DNA of 64,000 bases from Lactarius indigo (GCA_025766275.1 JAFKAC010000024.1:558001-622000), one strand, 5' to 3'. Positions 23,701 to 36,700 are shown, numbered from the stretch's first letter. Made by a program: numbers and translations. Notes: generated by a model from the sequence alone, not told the origin.

Positions 23701-24626
23701 AGAGATTTCCAGATTAGTTGATAGGCCTTCTGGCTGAGGAGTATCGCGAGGTGTAGGGAGTTGGCCAGCATTATCAGAAGTTTCCAGAGCCTCCGGAACA
23801 GAAGTAAGAGATGCTGAGCGGGAGCGTCTCTGCAAAGCATGCCCCTTCCGAATTGCGGAGACTGTGTGTGCAGCTCTTATACCCTATGCTAATGTGAGGG
23901 GTGTGGGGAATCACAGGACCAAATATGCCCATACCTCGACTGTCTGAGGGCATGGTGCACCAGCATGCCCAATATATAATGCAAACCCGAGGGAGTGCAG
24001 AGTCACTGGAGTGTAGTGGGTTACACTCCATATGAGTGGTCGGTGAAATGGCGAGTTCCTGTGGGCCTCAAGGCAACACTCCTTACAAAAGGAAGGTGAA
24101 CCAAAGCAATCTGGACACCTTATTTCAGGTTTCCTGGTGCACTTGGAACACTTGTCGGATCTTCGCTGAGCCTCCGTCTCCAATAGAATATGGAGGTATC
24201 TATTCCGGAGTTCGATCCACTGTTTCATTGGAGTCTACATCTCATCAGGATCTCTACATGATTCTAACACAACGCAAGACATACAGCAGCTTGTTGGGTG
24301 GCCTGCGAGCGTGGATGAGGCTCCCAGTCCTCTGTGGTATCCTGGAGTGGGTACTGCTGCTTGTCCATGGATGGGTGCATATGCGGGTCCTCAGGGGAAC
24401 GGATCGGCGTCCTGGAAGCTGTTGAATTCCCTTCATGAGGATGAGATTGTGTGCCCATCTTTCTTGACCGTGATGGCTGTCCTGGACGCTCTTTCTGTGG
24501 ACGGACAACGGGAACAACTGTTTCCGTTGTCCGGATTGTACCACACTTAGTCTTGGTGTGCTTGATTACGACCTCCTCGATACCGTCAACGATGTCCGGA
24601 ACAATGGCATCACGGTTGCGAGGCAT
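20729..24626 (-). pseudogene. E2 KDZ transposase, one nonsense codon
   Basis: Ten exons in reverse: 24285-24626, 23935-24234, 23356-23883, 22904-23302, 22715-22857, 22264-22658, 22020-22208, 21856-21967, 21043-21806 and 20729-20991. The first nine match E1 in length to the base (342, 300, 528, 399, 143, 395, 189, 112, 764). The CxC2 cluster (CSKCTRKPEIRCPDCFG; CKECCLEAHRNSPFHR) and the core motifs MDGNFSAEHM, MYDIMCQY and GAKQVDGEIIETLWA are intact. The only lesion I see is TGA at 23635-23637, where E1 has TGG (Trp). This is the best copy in the window and may be only recently dead, or alive if the base is a sequencing error. KDZ enzymes are DDE-type transposases moving DNA by cut and paste; this role is known for the superfamily by homology. 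Confidence 0.9.
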
Positions 24627-24991
24627 TTGGCTTCCAGGAGTGAATAAGAAATGTGTATGGAGATGATGAAGTGGCTTGTCTTTTGGGTTATGCGATGCAT
24701 ATGGCATCTTAAATACTCTGCATGTACTACATTCATATGATATGGAATAGTGCATGGATGCCCCATCCACATTTAAATTCCTACTTGATGCCCTTCAGGG
24801 TCACAAAGTATGTTGAGGGTACCGGAGGTCTGTCGAGTCCGATAAATGAAAACCGGATATCATCAGAGTAAGACACATTGGATACTATTGGATGTGTGCC
24901 AGTGTATCTGGCATATTATTTATCAAAGCTACTAATTGAGATTGCCTCTATTGCTATGACCACTGCACCACTCCGTAGCAAGGATACCAAA
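24627..24991. promoter_or_regulatory. Gap between W and KDZ transposase in E2
   Basis: About 365 bp without a gene upstream of the transposase start; presumably its promoter. No clear TATA box or repeat recognised. Confidence 0.4.
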
Positions 24992-25426
24992 TCAGCGGGA
25001 AGCTGAGAGAACACTGGTACCTGTACCCTGAGTGGAATTGTGTTCGGAAGCATGTTCCTGGTTCCGGATCTGGTACAACACCTTTGCAAGAGTATATATG
25101 TTCTCAAAGCCGACGCAAAGGCTACGTGACTCTGCCATCACATTTTCGAACTGTCAAACACATGAGATGTCTGAATACCTTGAGTGAGGAAGACGACACA
25201 CCCTGTGCAAGGAATGCTCAAGTTCCTGTGATTCCTCATCTGTGTCTGGACTATCGCATATGACATCGTCTCCATAATCCGATCCGTACATGTCATCTTC
25301 GTCGAATGACTCCAGACCAGATGATGCATCATCTTCTGGGTCAGAAAGCCCAGTATGAGTGTCACGGACATCCGGGATACGGACATTGATGTCTTTCCGT
25401 TCGGAAACATTCATGATGTCGGACAT
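24992..25426 (-). CDS. E2 gene W: small acidic protein
   Basis: Exons 25202-25426 and 24992-25150 encode about 127 residues. Exon 1 carries the same acidic block as in E1 (SDPEDDASSGLESFDEDDMYG splits into the same pattern) and ends at the same Arg codon before a GTGTGT donor. The intron contains a TGA that would stop an unspliced frame. Exon 2 keeps FENIYTLAKVLYQI, the counterpart of the E1 hydrophobic helix, and ends about 30 residues earlier than in E1. Function unknown. Confidence 0.6.
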
Positions 25427-25867
25427 GCGAGGTTCCGTGTGGGGTGAGGTAGTAGGTGTGTCTGGGTGTAATGTGATACAGGCTATAATTTATATGTACA
25501 CACAAACGGAAACCGTCAAAGAAACCATCTACTTCATATTGAGCTTCATATGCTACGTCCACATGTCAGACATGTTATGCATGTCTACTCATTGGTCGCA
25601 GGTGTCTTGTATGCAACACACACCAATTGCACCTCACACAGTCCGAATACAGGGCATGTTCTGGACTCTTGGGCTTCATCCGTGTGTGTATTGGTACCTG
25701 CTGATTGAGCGCTGCACTTTGGGGATGCTAAGACGTTACACAATCACCAGCACAAGTATGGAGGTGTATCCCAACTCGCGTCGTGTATTCGGGGACACTA
25801 TATACTGTACATTACATGGAGCCACACAAACCAAAGGTAAACGACATATTTATTATGTTGAAACGAA
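25427..25867. other. Gene-free gap between W and Z in E2
   Basis: About 440 bp. I see no gene, clear repeat or RNA feature. It contains the W promoter side and the Z 3' side. Confidence 0.5.
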
Positions 25868-27664
25868 TCATTTACAGCCCCGTGATGATTGCCGTGATCC
25901 AGCTCTCGACTGAGCCTTGCTGGATGGCGCACTGTGTGCGATGCGCCTACGGAGACCTGGACGGGATGCTGCAATAATAACGGAAGTGTATTACGCATCC
26001 GATAGGTGTTACAGAGCTGAAACGGACTTACATTCTCCGTCCTCAGGTTCTCCGTGATGTCCGGAAGGGCCAGAAACACCCGAACTGTCGATCATCATGC
26101 GACCAAGACCCAGACTTGAAACTGACGATGGGGCACCACTGGCCACAGAGGACGCACCAGGTGTCGCAGGCTCGGAGGTGGAAAAGAGGGGAACAGTAGG
26201 TAGGCGGAGGCCCAGGGATGCGAGATTGACGTTTCCTTGTCCCTGGGTGCACAGGGCGCGTAGCATAGTATCCGTGTTGTATATGAAGTCGCGGATGGCC
26301 ATGTTGAACACTTTCTGCGATCTGGACACTTCATTGAGCCTTTCGATGACGTCTTCTGCAGGACCATTAGCACTGCGATTAGATTTGGTGCAGAAGTGAG
26401 ACCTCACCGAGTGAGTGCTTCCTCTTGTGCGAATTGGCTATCTCCTGCGATGCCGCAGAGAGCGGAACACATTTGATCTTCCGTTTGATACACAACCTGC
26501 ATGAGAGGGCCTTTGAAGAAGTGCCATGAGGCTTACACTTGTGGCCGCTGTCCTTGCAAGGGCCACAAGCTCCCTATAAAACGCTATGAGAGATATTGGT
26601 GTCATATGAATGGTGTATGGCTTACCGGGTCAGTGGGACCAGTCTCTAGCTCTGATGCCGAATCTTCGACAATGCTCGCAGGCCGCTTACGCTTTCTGCG
26701 CACCGTGACTACCCTCTCCTCGTCTCCAGAGCTGATGTAGTCGATGCCAGCAATGTGGCGATCAGCTGTGGGCTCCATAGGCGCATGGGAGGCCGGCGGA
26801 CGAATTGCAGGTTTCGTCTTCGTAGGAACGCGTCCCCCAGCCTCAGATTCAGGAGACGACAAAGGGTTGGCATCTCCAGAAGCACCCTTCCGTCGTCGGC
26901 TGGAGGTACGGCGTGCTGGTGTGGGCGATTGAACTACCGTGCACTTTCCTGCCTTCTTCTTCCTTGGAGTTTCGCCCCCGTCGTCGTCTTCCATCTCAAC
27001 ATCCTCATTCACAGTGGGGGCATCACAGGCGGACGTGGAAACAGACTCCGTGTTAACACCGGAGACAGCCTCAACGGCGGATGGCATCACTGGAGACGCT
27101 AAACGGACATATGGGACATGTAGTAGATGATAAAGTATACAAATATGATACGGACCTGCGATACTGCTTGCCTGTGTAGCCGGAAGCCACCAACGATCCT
27201 CCTCCTTCTGAAGTCCAACAAGTGTATCAAGATTCTTCATGTGTAGCTGGGCGTTCCACTCCGGGTGCTGGGCAACTCGTTCATCGCACAGTTGTAAGAC
27301 ATCCGCGAGCTTGAGGGAAGCGAAATCCGGCTTCCTACGCTTGTCCATAGCCTTCTGCCACTCCTCGGCCACATATGTGATTACTGGATGGATCCGGACC
27401 TTGGTTGGGTCTGTATACTTCTCAAAGACGTCGTTGATTTCATCCTGTACAATGTAAGAACTAGTTAGTATCCATGTCAATATATTGAGAGGCACCTGCA
27501 CGTACTAACTCAGAATCGATGCACTTGGAGTACCATGCGTCGTCTGCAGCACCTCCGTTCCTCTCCCTATATCGCAGGGCACAGAACATGCGAACTGCGC
27601 TGCCCATCACCACTTTCTCATCATTAGTCAGTAGGTCGACGAGACTCCTGCGTTGTGGGGGCAT
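25868..27664 (-). CDS. E2 gene Z: Zn2Cys6-type cysteine-cluster protein
   Basis: Six exons: 27506-27664, 27156-27444, 26626-27098, 26408-26573, 26032-26355 and 25868-25968, about 503 residues with consistent phases and no stop. First and last exons have the same length as in E1 (159 and 101 bp); the others differ by multiples of three. Exon 4 has CGPCKDSGHKC, 11 residues, then CRLCIKRKIKC, the same six-cysteine spacing as E1 although most residues between the cysteines have changed. The N-terminal domain (MPPQRRSLVDLLT, HPVITYVAEEW, DRWWLPA) and the glycine-serine tail (SRAGSRQSSRG) are also kept. A nuclear DNA-binding protein is the likely product. Confidence 0.8.
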
Positions 27665-28002
27665 AGTGGAATCGATGAGTGTTTGTGAGCTTGCGATCGG
27701 TCTTTGGGGGGGGGTTACTGCTCTCAGACGGCCCGTGGGAATGGGCTGACATATTTCCGTCCATTCCCGGTAGTTTTGACGTCAACACGGAACATGATGG
27801 AACTCCGTGGAAGCAAGAAAACGTTTGATGCACATGTGACCAGACGGACACCAGTTTGTCCGCCGCCTAGATTGGAGAGTCTAAACCCTAGTAAATACAC
27901 TGTATATTATAGATCGTCATGGGAAGCGGAGTAAACACGTAAACACAACCCTCAGCATATACAGAGCTCGCATTCCACCCCTGAGCAATTGTCATAGGTG
28001 GG
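27665..28002. promoter_or_regulatory. Divergent promoter region between Z and Y (E2)
   Basis: Start codons of Z and Y face away from each other across 338 bp. A run of nine G lies near 27706. No gene or strong repeat. Confidence 0.45.
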
Positions 28003-29649
28003 ATGTCGCAATCAGGTTCGTCCCTATTTAGTAGACCATTACCCGATAAGTATGAAAGGGGATTTCCAGGTCAGTGGGCATACGCAGGAAAAATGCCTCC
28101 ACGCCCCCCCACCCATGCATCGTCTGCTGCAAGGACACCTCCTACACATCCATCCCCTTCCTCTGTAACGCCTTCTTTGAATCCTCCCATAGATCTCGGA
28201 CAGCCCATGCCATCTGCAATAGGAGAGGTGCAATCCTCTCCAAGATACCGGTTCCTTCAACAACGTAACTCAGCTCACGAAATGCCCCCACCTCCGGTGC
28301 CTATGCACGCTTCACCTTCCCAGCCTTCCCCAGTGGTAGGTCTTATAATCTATGCCTTTATATAGTGCTAATTAATAGCAGAACACTGTGGGTGTATTGG
28401 CATCCTCATCGGCTAGTGAAGCCGGACATGAGGCCCTTCCTTCACCTCCACCTCCTCAGGCCCGTCGCACAGCATTCCTCCGTAGGCTGAGAGCTACTCC
28501 TCAACTGGAAGAGCCTGCACACATGCCAAATGTAGCATCAGTTCCCGCCGGGCCACAGGATGCCTCCGAGTCTGGGATAGCACCCATGTCCGACCAGGAA
28601 CAAGTCCCCAACACGCCTTTAGCAGATCGTGAGGCCGCACCTGTTCGCGAAGTGTCTGAGGCCGTGGCGATTGGTGCAACTGTGCCCCACAGGTTGCAGG
28701 ATGCTGCAGCTGCGGAACTGTCACCAGCCCTGGGTGAGACGCAGGAAACCACAACTCCCGAGGCATCGCATACTCCTCACAATGTCCTGGCATCCGTAGC
28801 TCCTGAGCTGGCCATGACGGCTCCTGAGCCAGGCACTATGGTTCCCGAATCGTCTCAGGTCCTCGGCACGTCATGCGAATCTGTTGCTCCCGGGCCATCT
28901 CGCGTTCCTGGTGCGTCACAGGTATCCCTACCCCCAGAGCTTTCTAACATCCACGATTCATCAGGCGAAGCTGTAGCTCTCAAGCCATCTTCCGTTTCTG
29001 GTACATTGCAGGAATCTGTAGCTCCTGAACCATCTCCTGTTCCAGGTGCGTCGCAGGAATCTGCAGCTCCCAAGCCTTCTCACATCCACGGTTTGTCAGG
29101 GGGAGCTGTAGCTCCATTTCCTAGTGCGCTTCCTGAACCCCCAGTTCCTGAGCCTTCTTCCGTCGATGATCCACCACGGGAAGCTGCAGCTCCTGAGTCT
29201 TGTGAGGCACGGGACACTGCGCCTTCCGTCCAGGCGGATGTTCACAATACACCTCCGCCGGAAGCAGACGGTTCCGGCAGTGAGCGAAGGATGGACACGG
29301 ATTCCATTCAGCAAGGTGAAGACTCTGGGAGCAATTCTCAGAGCATTGTTCACCCTGTCATGCATGTGCGTTGTTTCCGTCCATACTGCCTTAGCAAATG
29401 TGGAATGATGGCACTAACGCTCCTCACTAGGTGGCTAGGGCACCATATCCAGAGCTTCATTCAGGACGTCACTTCACTGCTGCCTACCGCGAGCTGATGA
29501 GGCTCGACCCATCCGATCACATGGGGGACCTCATTGAGCGATGTACGATCCTTATGGGCGTTGTATTCGACTTCCATGCAGATCTCTCGTATATTAGGGA
29601 CGGGCTTTACAAGCATAGAGAATCCGATGAGCATAGGAAGAGGTCCTAA
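28003..29649 (+). CDS. E2 gene Y: proline-rich transposon accessory protein with internal repeats
   Basis: Three exons: 28003-28335, 28382-29365 and 29431-29649, about 511 residues, no stop. N-terminus: FPGQWAYAGKMPPRPP and PRYRFL as in E1. The long second exon contains ARRTAFLRRL and then a run of imperfect repeats of roughly 20 residues of the type APEPSPVPGASQES (about residues 250-370). The last exon has the conserved module (VARAPYPELHSGRHF, LDPSDHMGDLIERCTILMG, YIRDGLY). Compared with E1 the repeat region has expanded and one intron is missing. It is probably largely disordered. Family not recognised. Confidence 0.72.
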
Positions 29650-29859
29650 ATAGTCTTGTACCGATATTACCACTTGAAATAGCGACGGAGAAGTTCCTTG
29701 TGACCATAGACGTGTTACAGTGTGGATGTGTGACTTGGTCCACTGCCTGCAATCAAGGTGTCATCCGAAGACACTTTGTAATATGTGGAAGCAATGTTAA
29801 TGCATAGGAATATATCTGGAGTTTGCGGAATAATTTATCATACATGTCTCACACTGTGT

Positions 29860-30600
29860 CTATGGAAACATGTTATATTTCCATGGAAGTATATTCCACG
29901 TCCGAAATGTCCACGTATACATGTAATACAAATGCGTTCACGGAAACGTCTGCGAATACATGTTATGCGTTCACGGAAACGCATTCTAAGTCCGTGGAAG
30001 CCTGTAGCATGTCCATGAACACATGTAAGGTGTATAAGGACACACATTACATGTGTTCATGGAAACACCTTTTGGTGTTGCATGTCCATGAACACATACA
30101 CCATGTCCGTGAATACATGTACCGTGTTCACGGAAACGCGTTCTAAGTCCGTGGAAGCCTGTAGAATGTCCATGAACACTTGTAAGGTGTACAAAGACAC
30201 AAATTTAATATGTTCATGGAAACACCTTTTGGGTCCATGAAACCATGTTGCATGTCCATGTCTATGAATACATGTAATGTGTTCACGGAAATGCAATCTG
30301 AGTCCATGAAACCATGTAGCATGTCCGTGAACACATGTCCCATGTCTGTGAATACATGTCATGTGTTCACGGAAACGCAGTCTGAGTCCGTGAAACCATG
30401 TAGCATGTCCGTGAACACATGTCCCATGTCTGTGAATACATGTAATGTGTTCACGGAAACGCAATCTGAGTCCGTGAAACCATGTAGCATGTCCGTGAAC
30501 ACATGTCCCATGTCTATTAATACATGTAATGTGTTCACGGAAATGCAATCTGAGTCCATGAAACCATGTAGCATGTCCGTGAACACATGTCCCATCCCAC
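29860..30600. repeat. 84-bp tandem array in E2 between Y and X
   Basis: From about 30281 a strict 84-bp period is visible (GTTCACGGAA at 30281, 30365, 30449 and 30533), built from smaller blocks such as CATGTCCGTGAACACATG. Looser copies extend left to about 29860. Long frames on both strands follow from the period and are not taken as genes. 29650-29860 holds nothing recognisable. Confidence 0.87.
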
Positions 30601-30732
30601 ATTCCTTCCCAGTAAGAAACCTGTATCACCATACCACTCATGAGTCTATTTAAACCTCATTATATGCAGCACAATTCCACAAATATCACATCGTTCTACA
30701 ACACACTTCCTCATACGTCTACCAACATCACT

Positions 30733-32639
30733 ATGCAGTCTGATCATCTATCTGGGAGCTCAGCTGGGGAATCTGAGGTTTCCCGTCCATCTATCCATGC
30801 CCTTGGTAACAGGTTTTCCATCACTTCTTAGGATGCCCACATCCTGAAGGGGTATGTTGAAGAGTTTCAAAAGGCTGACACAGAGATACGGAAGACCATC
30901 CTTGAGAAGGCTATGGGGGAGCTATATACTCTTCGGCCTCCAAACTCTACATTCAATAAGAAGGTGGCCAAGATGGTATGCACACTTGCACTCTATCCAT
31001 GTAATCACTCATGGACACAAAATGACCTCCAGAAAATAAGGACATGGTTTTACAATCACTACTCACATCCTCATCATCAGCTTATCAAGTTTACTCGGAA
31101 GTGGTCAGCCAGAAATGCATTCTACCATGAGAACAAGGAAGAGATTATGGAACTTGCACAGAGTATGTCTGGTGGAATTCCTGGATCTCAGGCATTCCTC
31201 GGAGCCCTCCAAGATGCAACAACATCACTATGGAAGAAGCTGTCTATTGAAGAGCAAGAACCATATGCAGAAATAGCAAAGGAGTGGTCAGAGGATAGAC
31301 CCCCAAGGGATATCCAAGCCAAGTAAGTGGTCAATCATGTGTTAGTGATCCACCAATCTTATTTACTTGCTCAGAATGGCCCAGGCTAAATTCCGTAGCC
31401 AGATAGTTAGGGACTTCCAGACCCAGCTATTCAAGACATGTGGAATGCGCTCAATAGTTCTAGTAGCATATGCAGACACAGATGGAAGACCCAGAGCTGC
31501 CATGTATGTATTCCTAAGAATTATCTGGTTGAATCACTGTTATATCTGTTCCCATCTATTTACAGGGATGACTGGAATAAGGTCCTGGATGATGGCATGT
31601 CCTTTTCTGATTTCTGCCCAGATTGGAGAAATGCCTCAATCTGGCAGGAATGGATGAAATATTGCAGGAAGTGCTTTGTCCCAGGTTGTAACATTCACAA
31701 ATCCCAATACAGCTACAAGCCCCATCTCATATTTATGAAACAGAGAATGATCAAGGTGCCCATTCCGGGCGCTCAAAGGTCCTCCGGACCAAAGTGAAGA
31801 TTGTGATAGACACAGATGGTGAACCAGACATTCCTTCTGTTACTCCGGAGGATGGCTATTCAGCCAAGACCATTCAAACTGTGCTGAGGGATTATTGTAA
31901 TTCACACATCCGTGAGTGTTTCATATACTCTATGGAGTCCTGAATAACATAAGTGAGTCAGGGTATGTCTCCAGAAGGAAGAATGCAACCATCCCATGGA
32001 GTAAACTTTCCAGTGATCCACCCACATGGATTGAAGAAGAGTGCTACCCTTTGGGGTTTCTGTGGGCAGACCCATCAAAACTTCGTCTGGTTCAGGTGTT
32101 CCAGTTGCTAGACCACTGGAGGCAATGCCAGAGGGAGGGGTTGATCCCACTAATCTGGAACCCGTCCTGTGAGCTTCTTGCTAATGTGGATCACCCTGTA
32201 CAGCATATCCGGAACCCAAAACGGACCTGCAGAAGAAGTTCCAAATTCAATGAGCCAGAGTCTGACAATCAAAGTGAAGAGGAGGACTTTGCAAAGGAGA
32301 TTCAGGCTCTACACTCTCCATCTGTGACACCACCCCTTCCACCATCTCCTTCTCCATCTCCCTTCTGTAGAAACGAGGAGATTGAACAGACATCCATTCC
32401 TGGTGAGCAGCCTATCCCTTCTCCTATGTTTATATACCCATTCACACTATCTTATAGACATTGGTGAATCACCACATCCTCCTCCATCAAGTATATCAAG
32501 ACCCACAAGTTTCCAAGCACATCATCGGATTCAAAGAGGAACTCCAATTAGACCTGCAACACACTTCAACTCAGATCCACCAGAGCTTGAGCAAGAGCCT
32601 GTCAAGCGAGTGGTTAAGATCACACACAAAGCCAGGTAA
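30733..32639 (+). pseudogene. E2 gene X: broken copy of the accessory gene
   Basis: Exons 30733-30975, 31033-31322, 31375-31503 and 31566-31684 match E1 exon lengths exactly; a fifth exon starts at 31744. A TAG at 30829-30831 replaces the CAG of E1, and the reading frame is further disturbed at about 31915-31970, where E1 stays open. The rest is well kept: NAFYHENKEEI, LWKKLSIEEQEPYAEIAKEW, DDWNKVLDDGMSF, WIEEECYP, the acidic-serine stretch and the basic end VKRVVKITHKAR. The protein would match E1 X; this copy is probably dead. Confidence 0.75.
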
Positions 32640-32879
32640 GCAATTATAGTAAGCACATACATCATTATCTGACAATTATATAGAAATGCAGACACTGGTA
32701 GGGGTTCAGGTGGACTTGATCCTACATACCTTCAGAGAGATCATTAGGGTTACAATAACATTTTGTAGACATATTAGAATATGTTTAAATGTGAACAGTT
32801 TACTGGGATCTGCCTCCCATTCTGGATTCTAGATAACTCACAGCATTTCCTCACCCATTCCAGGAAGATTCATGTAAGG

Positions 32880-33266
32880 CCAGTCGTGTCGTCCGTGTTA
32901 GTCACTACACGGAAGGCATGTCGTCCGTGTTAGTCACTACACGGAAAGCATTTCTTCCGTGTTAGTCACTACACGGGAGGCATGTCTTCCGTGTAGTAAT
33001 CCCTAAACGGAACGTATGTCTTCTGTGTAGTAATCACTGAACGGAAAGTATGTCTTCCATGTTGTCACTACACGGAAAGCATATCTTCCGTGTTAGTCAC
33101 TACACGGAAAGCATGTCTTCCATGTTAGTTACTACACGGAAGGCATGTCGTCCGTGTTAGTCACTACACGGAAAGTATGTCTTCCGTGTTAGTTACTACA
33201 TGGAAGACATTTCTTCCGTGTTAGTCACTACACAGAAAGCATGTCTTCCATGTTAGTTACTACACG
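32880..33266. repeat. 32-bp tandem array, left part (E2, X side)
   Basis: Units of 32 bp with the dyad ACGGAAAGCATGTCTTCCGT and the spacer 'gttagtcactac'. The array is split by gypsy element A and resumes at 40921 after the ACACG target duplication. Confidence 0.92.
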
Positions 33267-33720
33267 TGTAACGCCGTCACAGCGTTAGCTCGACTTGAGC
33301 TTGATGAAGGCGACTTTGATGACTTAGCTGATCACGCCCTAAGGCGTATGGCACGAAGGCTCGGTCTAGATGTTCGAAGACACTAGTATAATTGCAGCCC
33401 GTACTTCTGCTGCGGCAAAGACGAAAGAGAGTCCGGTTCAGGAAGTGACGATTGAAGAAGACCAAGATGGCGTATCTTGGTCTTCCGCAGCTATCTTAAA
33501 TACAAGAAGAGCAGGCTTTCAAGCGCTGCTATGAGTCACCGTATCGTAGCGTCCAACGTATCGCGTAAGTACCGCAATCCTAATACTACTACTACCTGTA
33601 CTAGGATCGAGTCATCTCCCAACGCCTAACTCCTATCGTAAACCCCGAGTCCGTGACTAATATACCTTACAGCCGTAGCCACAACCGGTACAGTAAGGGT
33701 CCAATGCGTAAACCGTAACA
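33267..33720 (-). repeat. 3' LTR of gypsy A
   Basis: TGTAACG ... CGTAACA on the plus strand. It contains a TATA-like TATTTAAG on the element strand (33495-33502) and a hairpin (arms 33457-33468 and 33474-33485). Confidence 0.95.
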
Positions 33721-33750
33721 TCACCCTCCTTTCAGCGTGAGACCCCAGAC

Positions 33751-36700
33751 TCACCGAAAGTCCCGCGCCGTCCATGTGGACTGTCTGTCGCTGATCCTCT
33801 CGAACACGTTGGCCCGCTCGAGTCGGTAGATGCAGTCCTGCTTGTCGTCCCTCGCCGACAGCCGCATAGCCTGGAGTTGGCGAATGCGGGCTGCAAGCCG
33901 CTCTTCTTCGTATGCGGCCACACGGTAGCGTGTTACTTCCGCTGTCAGGGACTCGTCCCCAATGCGGTTCAGTGCACGGTCCGTGATCTTGTCCGAGGCG
34001 AGGATGACCAAGTCCTCGTGAGCGATGAAGGCGCGTCCCGCAGCCGATAGCATCGGGTGAGCGTAGAGGGGTTTGCCGTAAAGATGGGGGGAGCCAGGAA
34101 TGAGTCCTAGCACAAAGGGGTTCGCACCTCCGACGATCTGTATATGGCTGGCGTTCCTCTCTACGCCGTCGGGTCCGGTGATGGGGAAGTGAATGTAATG
34201 GGGCTGTCGATTCGCCCGGAACCCTTCAGGCGCAAGGACCTGCGCGGGGTCGTCGTCGGGCGTAATGGGGGTGTGAAATGCGACGCCGGGCAGTCGCACA
34301 CGTCCTCGAGACATGGCGGTTCCGTCGGTGTGGACGAGCCATGGGGTGATTCGGGGATTAGTAGGGTGGCTGTGCGTTCGAAGGAGGGGGTGTCTGACCG
34401 GGTAGTAATCCTCGTCGTCAGCGTGAGCTTCGTCGTGAGGGAGCGCTGCCTGCGCTGCCGCAACTCGCTCAATCTCCTCTGCGCTAAGCGCAGCTGTTCG
34501 TCGGCCCACTCCTTCGCCACTCTCCGCCAGTCCTCCGCTGCTTCTAACTCCTGTTGGGTCTTCGAGGGGGCGATCGGCAGGGAGAATTCCCCGCGTGCCG
34601 ATGAGGTCGTCACCTGGGGGGATGACGGCGATGGGCTCCCGATTGCCGTCGTCATCTCGGAAGATGTGAGGGACGGCATGCTGCTGCTCGTCGTCGGGCT
34701 GGTGAGTCGGGTTGGGGAACCTCTGTAGGACGTTAGCCCATTCTTGAGCGGTGATATGCCCCGCTCGCATGTTTGCAGGTGTGTACGGAGTGAGCTGGAC
34801 CTGTTGAACCACGGTTTCTTCACCGTCTTCGAGGAGGTTGGCGGCGTCTTGTGCGACTTGGTCGAGGAGGATCGCCGTGGTGACATGTCTGAGGGGAGAA
34901 GTGGGCATAGAAGTACGAGTGGATCGGAGGTAAGAGGGATACTCTCCCTGATCGTCCATGAGCGGGTTTTTAAGGGATCGTATGGTCGTCCGGCCTGCTT
35001 GATACGCTTTAATCGCATCTGGGGCGAATACGTCATCCTTATCGACCCACTGGTTCTCCGAGTCTGGATAACCCTTCCACTTGACAAGATATTGGAGCTT
35101 CTTGCGGCGGCCGAAATGCCGTGAATCTAGAATGGCCTCGACTTCGTATTCCTCCTCGCCTTCCACAAGATCCGGTGGTGGTCGTGAGAAGTTTTCACCG
35201 TGTAAGGCCGTGCTTTTGTACGGCGTAAGGAGATTGATGTGAAAAACTGGATGGATGCTCCACTGCGTGGGAAGTTCGAGCCGGTAGTTGTATGGGGACA
35301 TCACCTGTACCACCCTGAACGGTCCGTGGCGTCGCGCCGCTAATTTTGCCGTGGGCTGATTGGTTCGCAAGTGTCTTCCTTCTAGCCACACCTGATCGCC
35401 GACTTGATAGCGTGGGGTATCCTTGTGCCGGACCCAGCTATCTTGTGCCTTTTTGATAAGGTCCTGGGCGAGTTGGCGCGCCTCCTTTAATTGCGTTAGT
35501 CTGGTGATCACGTTTGGAATTGGGGATGGCTTATCCGTCCAATCGGCCGTTGGGTTGTATCCCATCAGAAGCATGAACGGCGATTGCTTTGTGTGTTCGT
35601 GGGGCCAATTGTTGTGAGCGAATTCTGCTATAGGGAGATATTCTGCCCAGTTATCTTGGCGCTCGTTGGCCCAGAATCGTAGATACTGCTCGAGCCATTG
35701 ATTGGTCCGTTCTGATTGTCCATCCATGCGCGGGTGATAGGCCGTGGAGATATTTTGTTGAATGCCCAGTATACGGCATACTTCTCGTGTGAACTTGGAG
35801 GTGAACCGAGGGTCTCGATCACTGATAATTTTACGCGGTAACCCGAATCGTCTGAACACATGATTGACGTACAGAATAGCGGTCTCTTCCGCTGTTATTC
35901 CCTCGTTGCACGGGATAAATATGGACGCCTTGCTGCAGTCGTGGTCTGTGACGGTCAGAATACTGTCATATGACTGGGAAACTGGCAGCTTAGTGATGAA
36001 ATCAAGGGCGATGGTGTGGAAGGGAGGGGCATCCGTAACGGCGGTGATTGGGTGTAATGGGGCACGCGTTGGCCTGGTATTGACTTTATTTCGCTGGCAG
36101 TCAGCACATCCTGTAACGTATTCATATACGTCCCGGCGGATGTTCGGCCACCAGTAATGCCGTTCCACGATTCGCTGTGTCCTACTGATCCCGGGGTGTC
36201 CGTGCACTGGTGGGTCGTGATGGTCTTGAATGATGGCTCGGTACGTTGTCATGGGTCCCGTGACTACCAGTCGTCCATCCTTATACCATTCCCCTTCTAT
36301 CTTTTTGAGGCGATGGGCGTCGACCCAGGTTTTGATTATGGCGGGGTCTTGTCGTCGCCTCGGTGGTTGCATCATAGGATGTATTTCCAGCGTACGCGCG
36401 GCGTTAGTGGCTCGTATGAATAGTTCCGGAGGTAAGACGACCACACCTTGGTTGTCTCCTTCTCCTTGGTCATAGTCCGGTCGTCTTGATAGCGCATCCG
36501 CTCTTCCATTATTCTTTCCCTTGATGTGGTGGATCTCGAAGTCGTACTCCATCAACTCCAGTACTTCTCGGGCGACCCGTCGACTGATCTTTTGCGGGGT
36601 CTTCCAGTATTGGAGGTTGAGGTGGTCCGAAAATATTTTGATCTTGTGTGGAGATCCTGCGAGTAGGGGTCTCCAGTGGCGAAGAGCCTTGACGATGGCA

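Noticed and set aside
30057..30653. 194- and 147-residue frames over 29860-30650
   Set aside because: They follow the 84-bp period and overlap each other on opposite strands.
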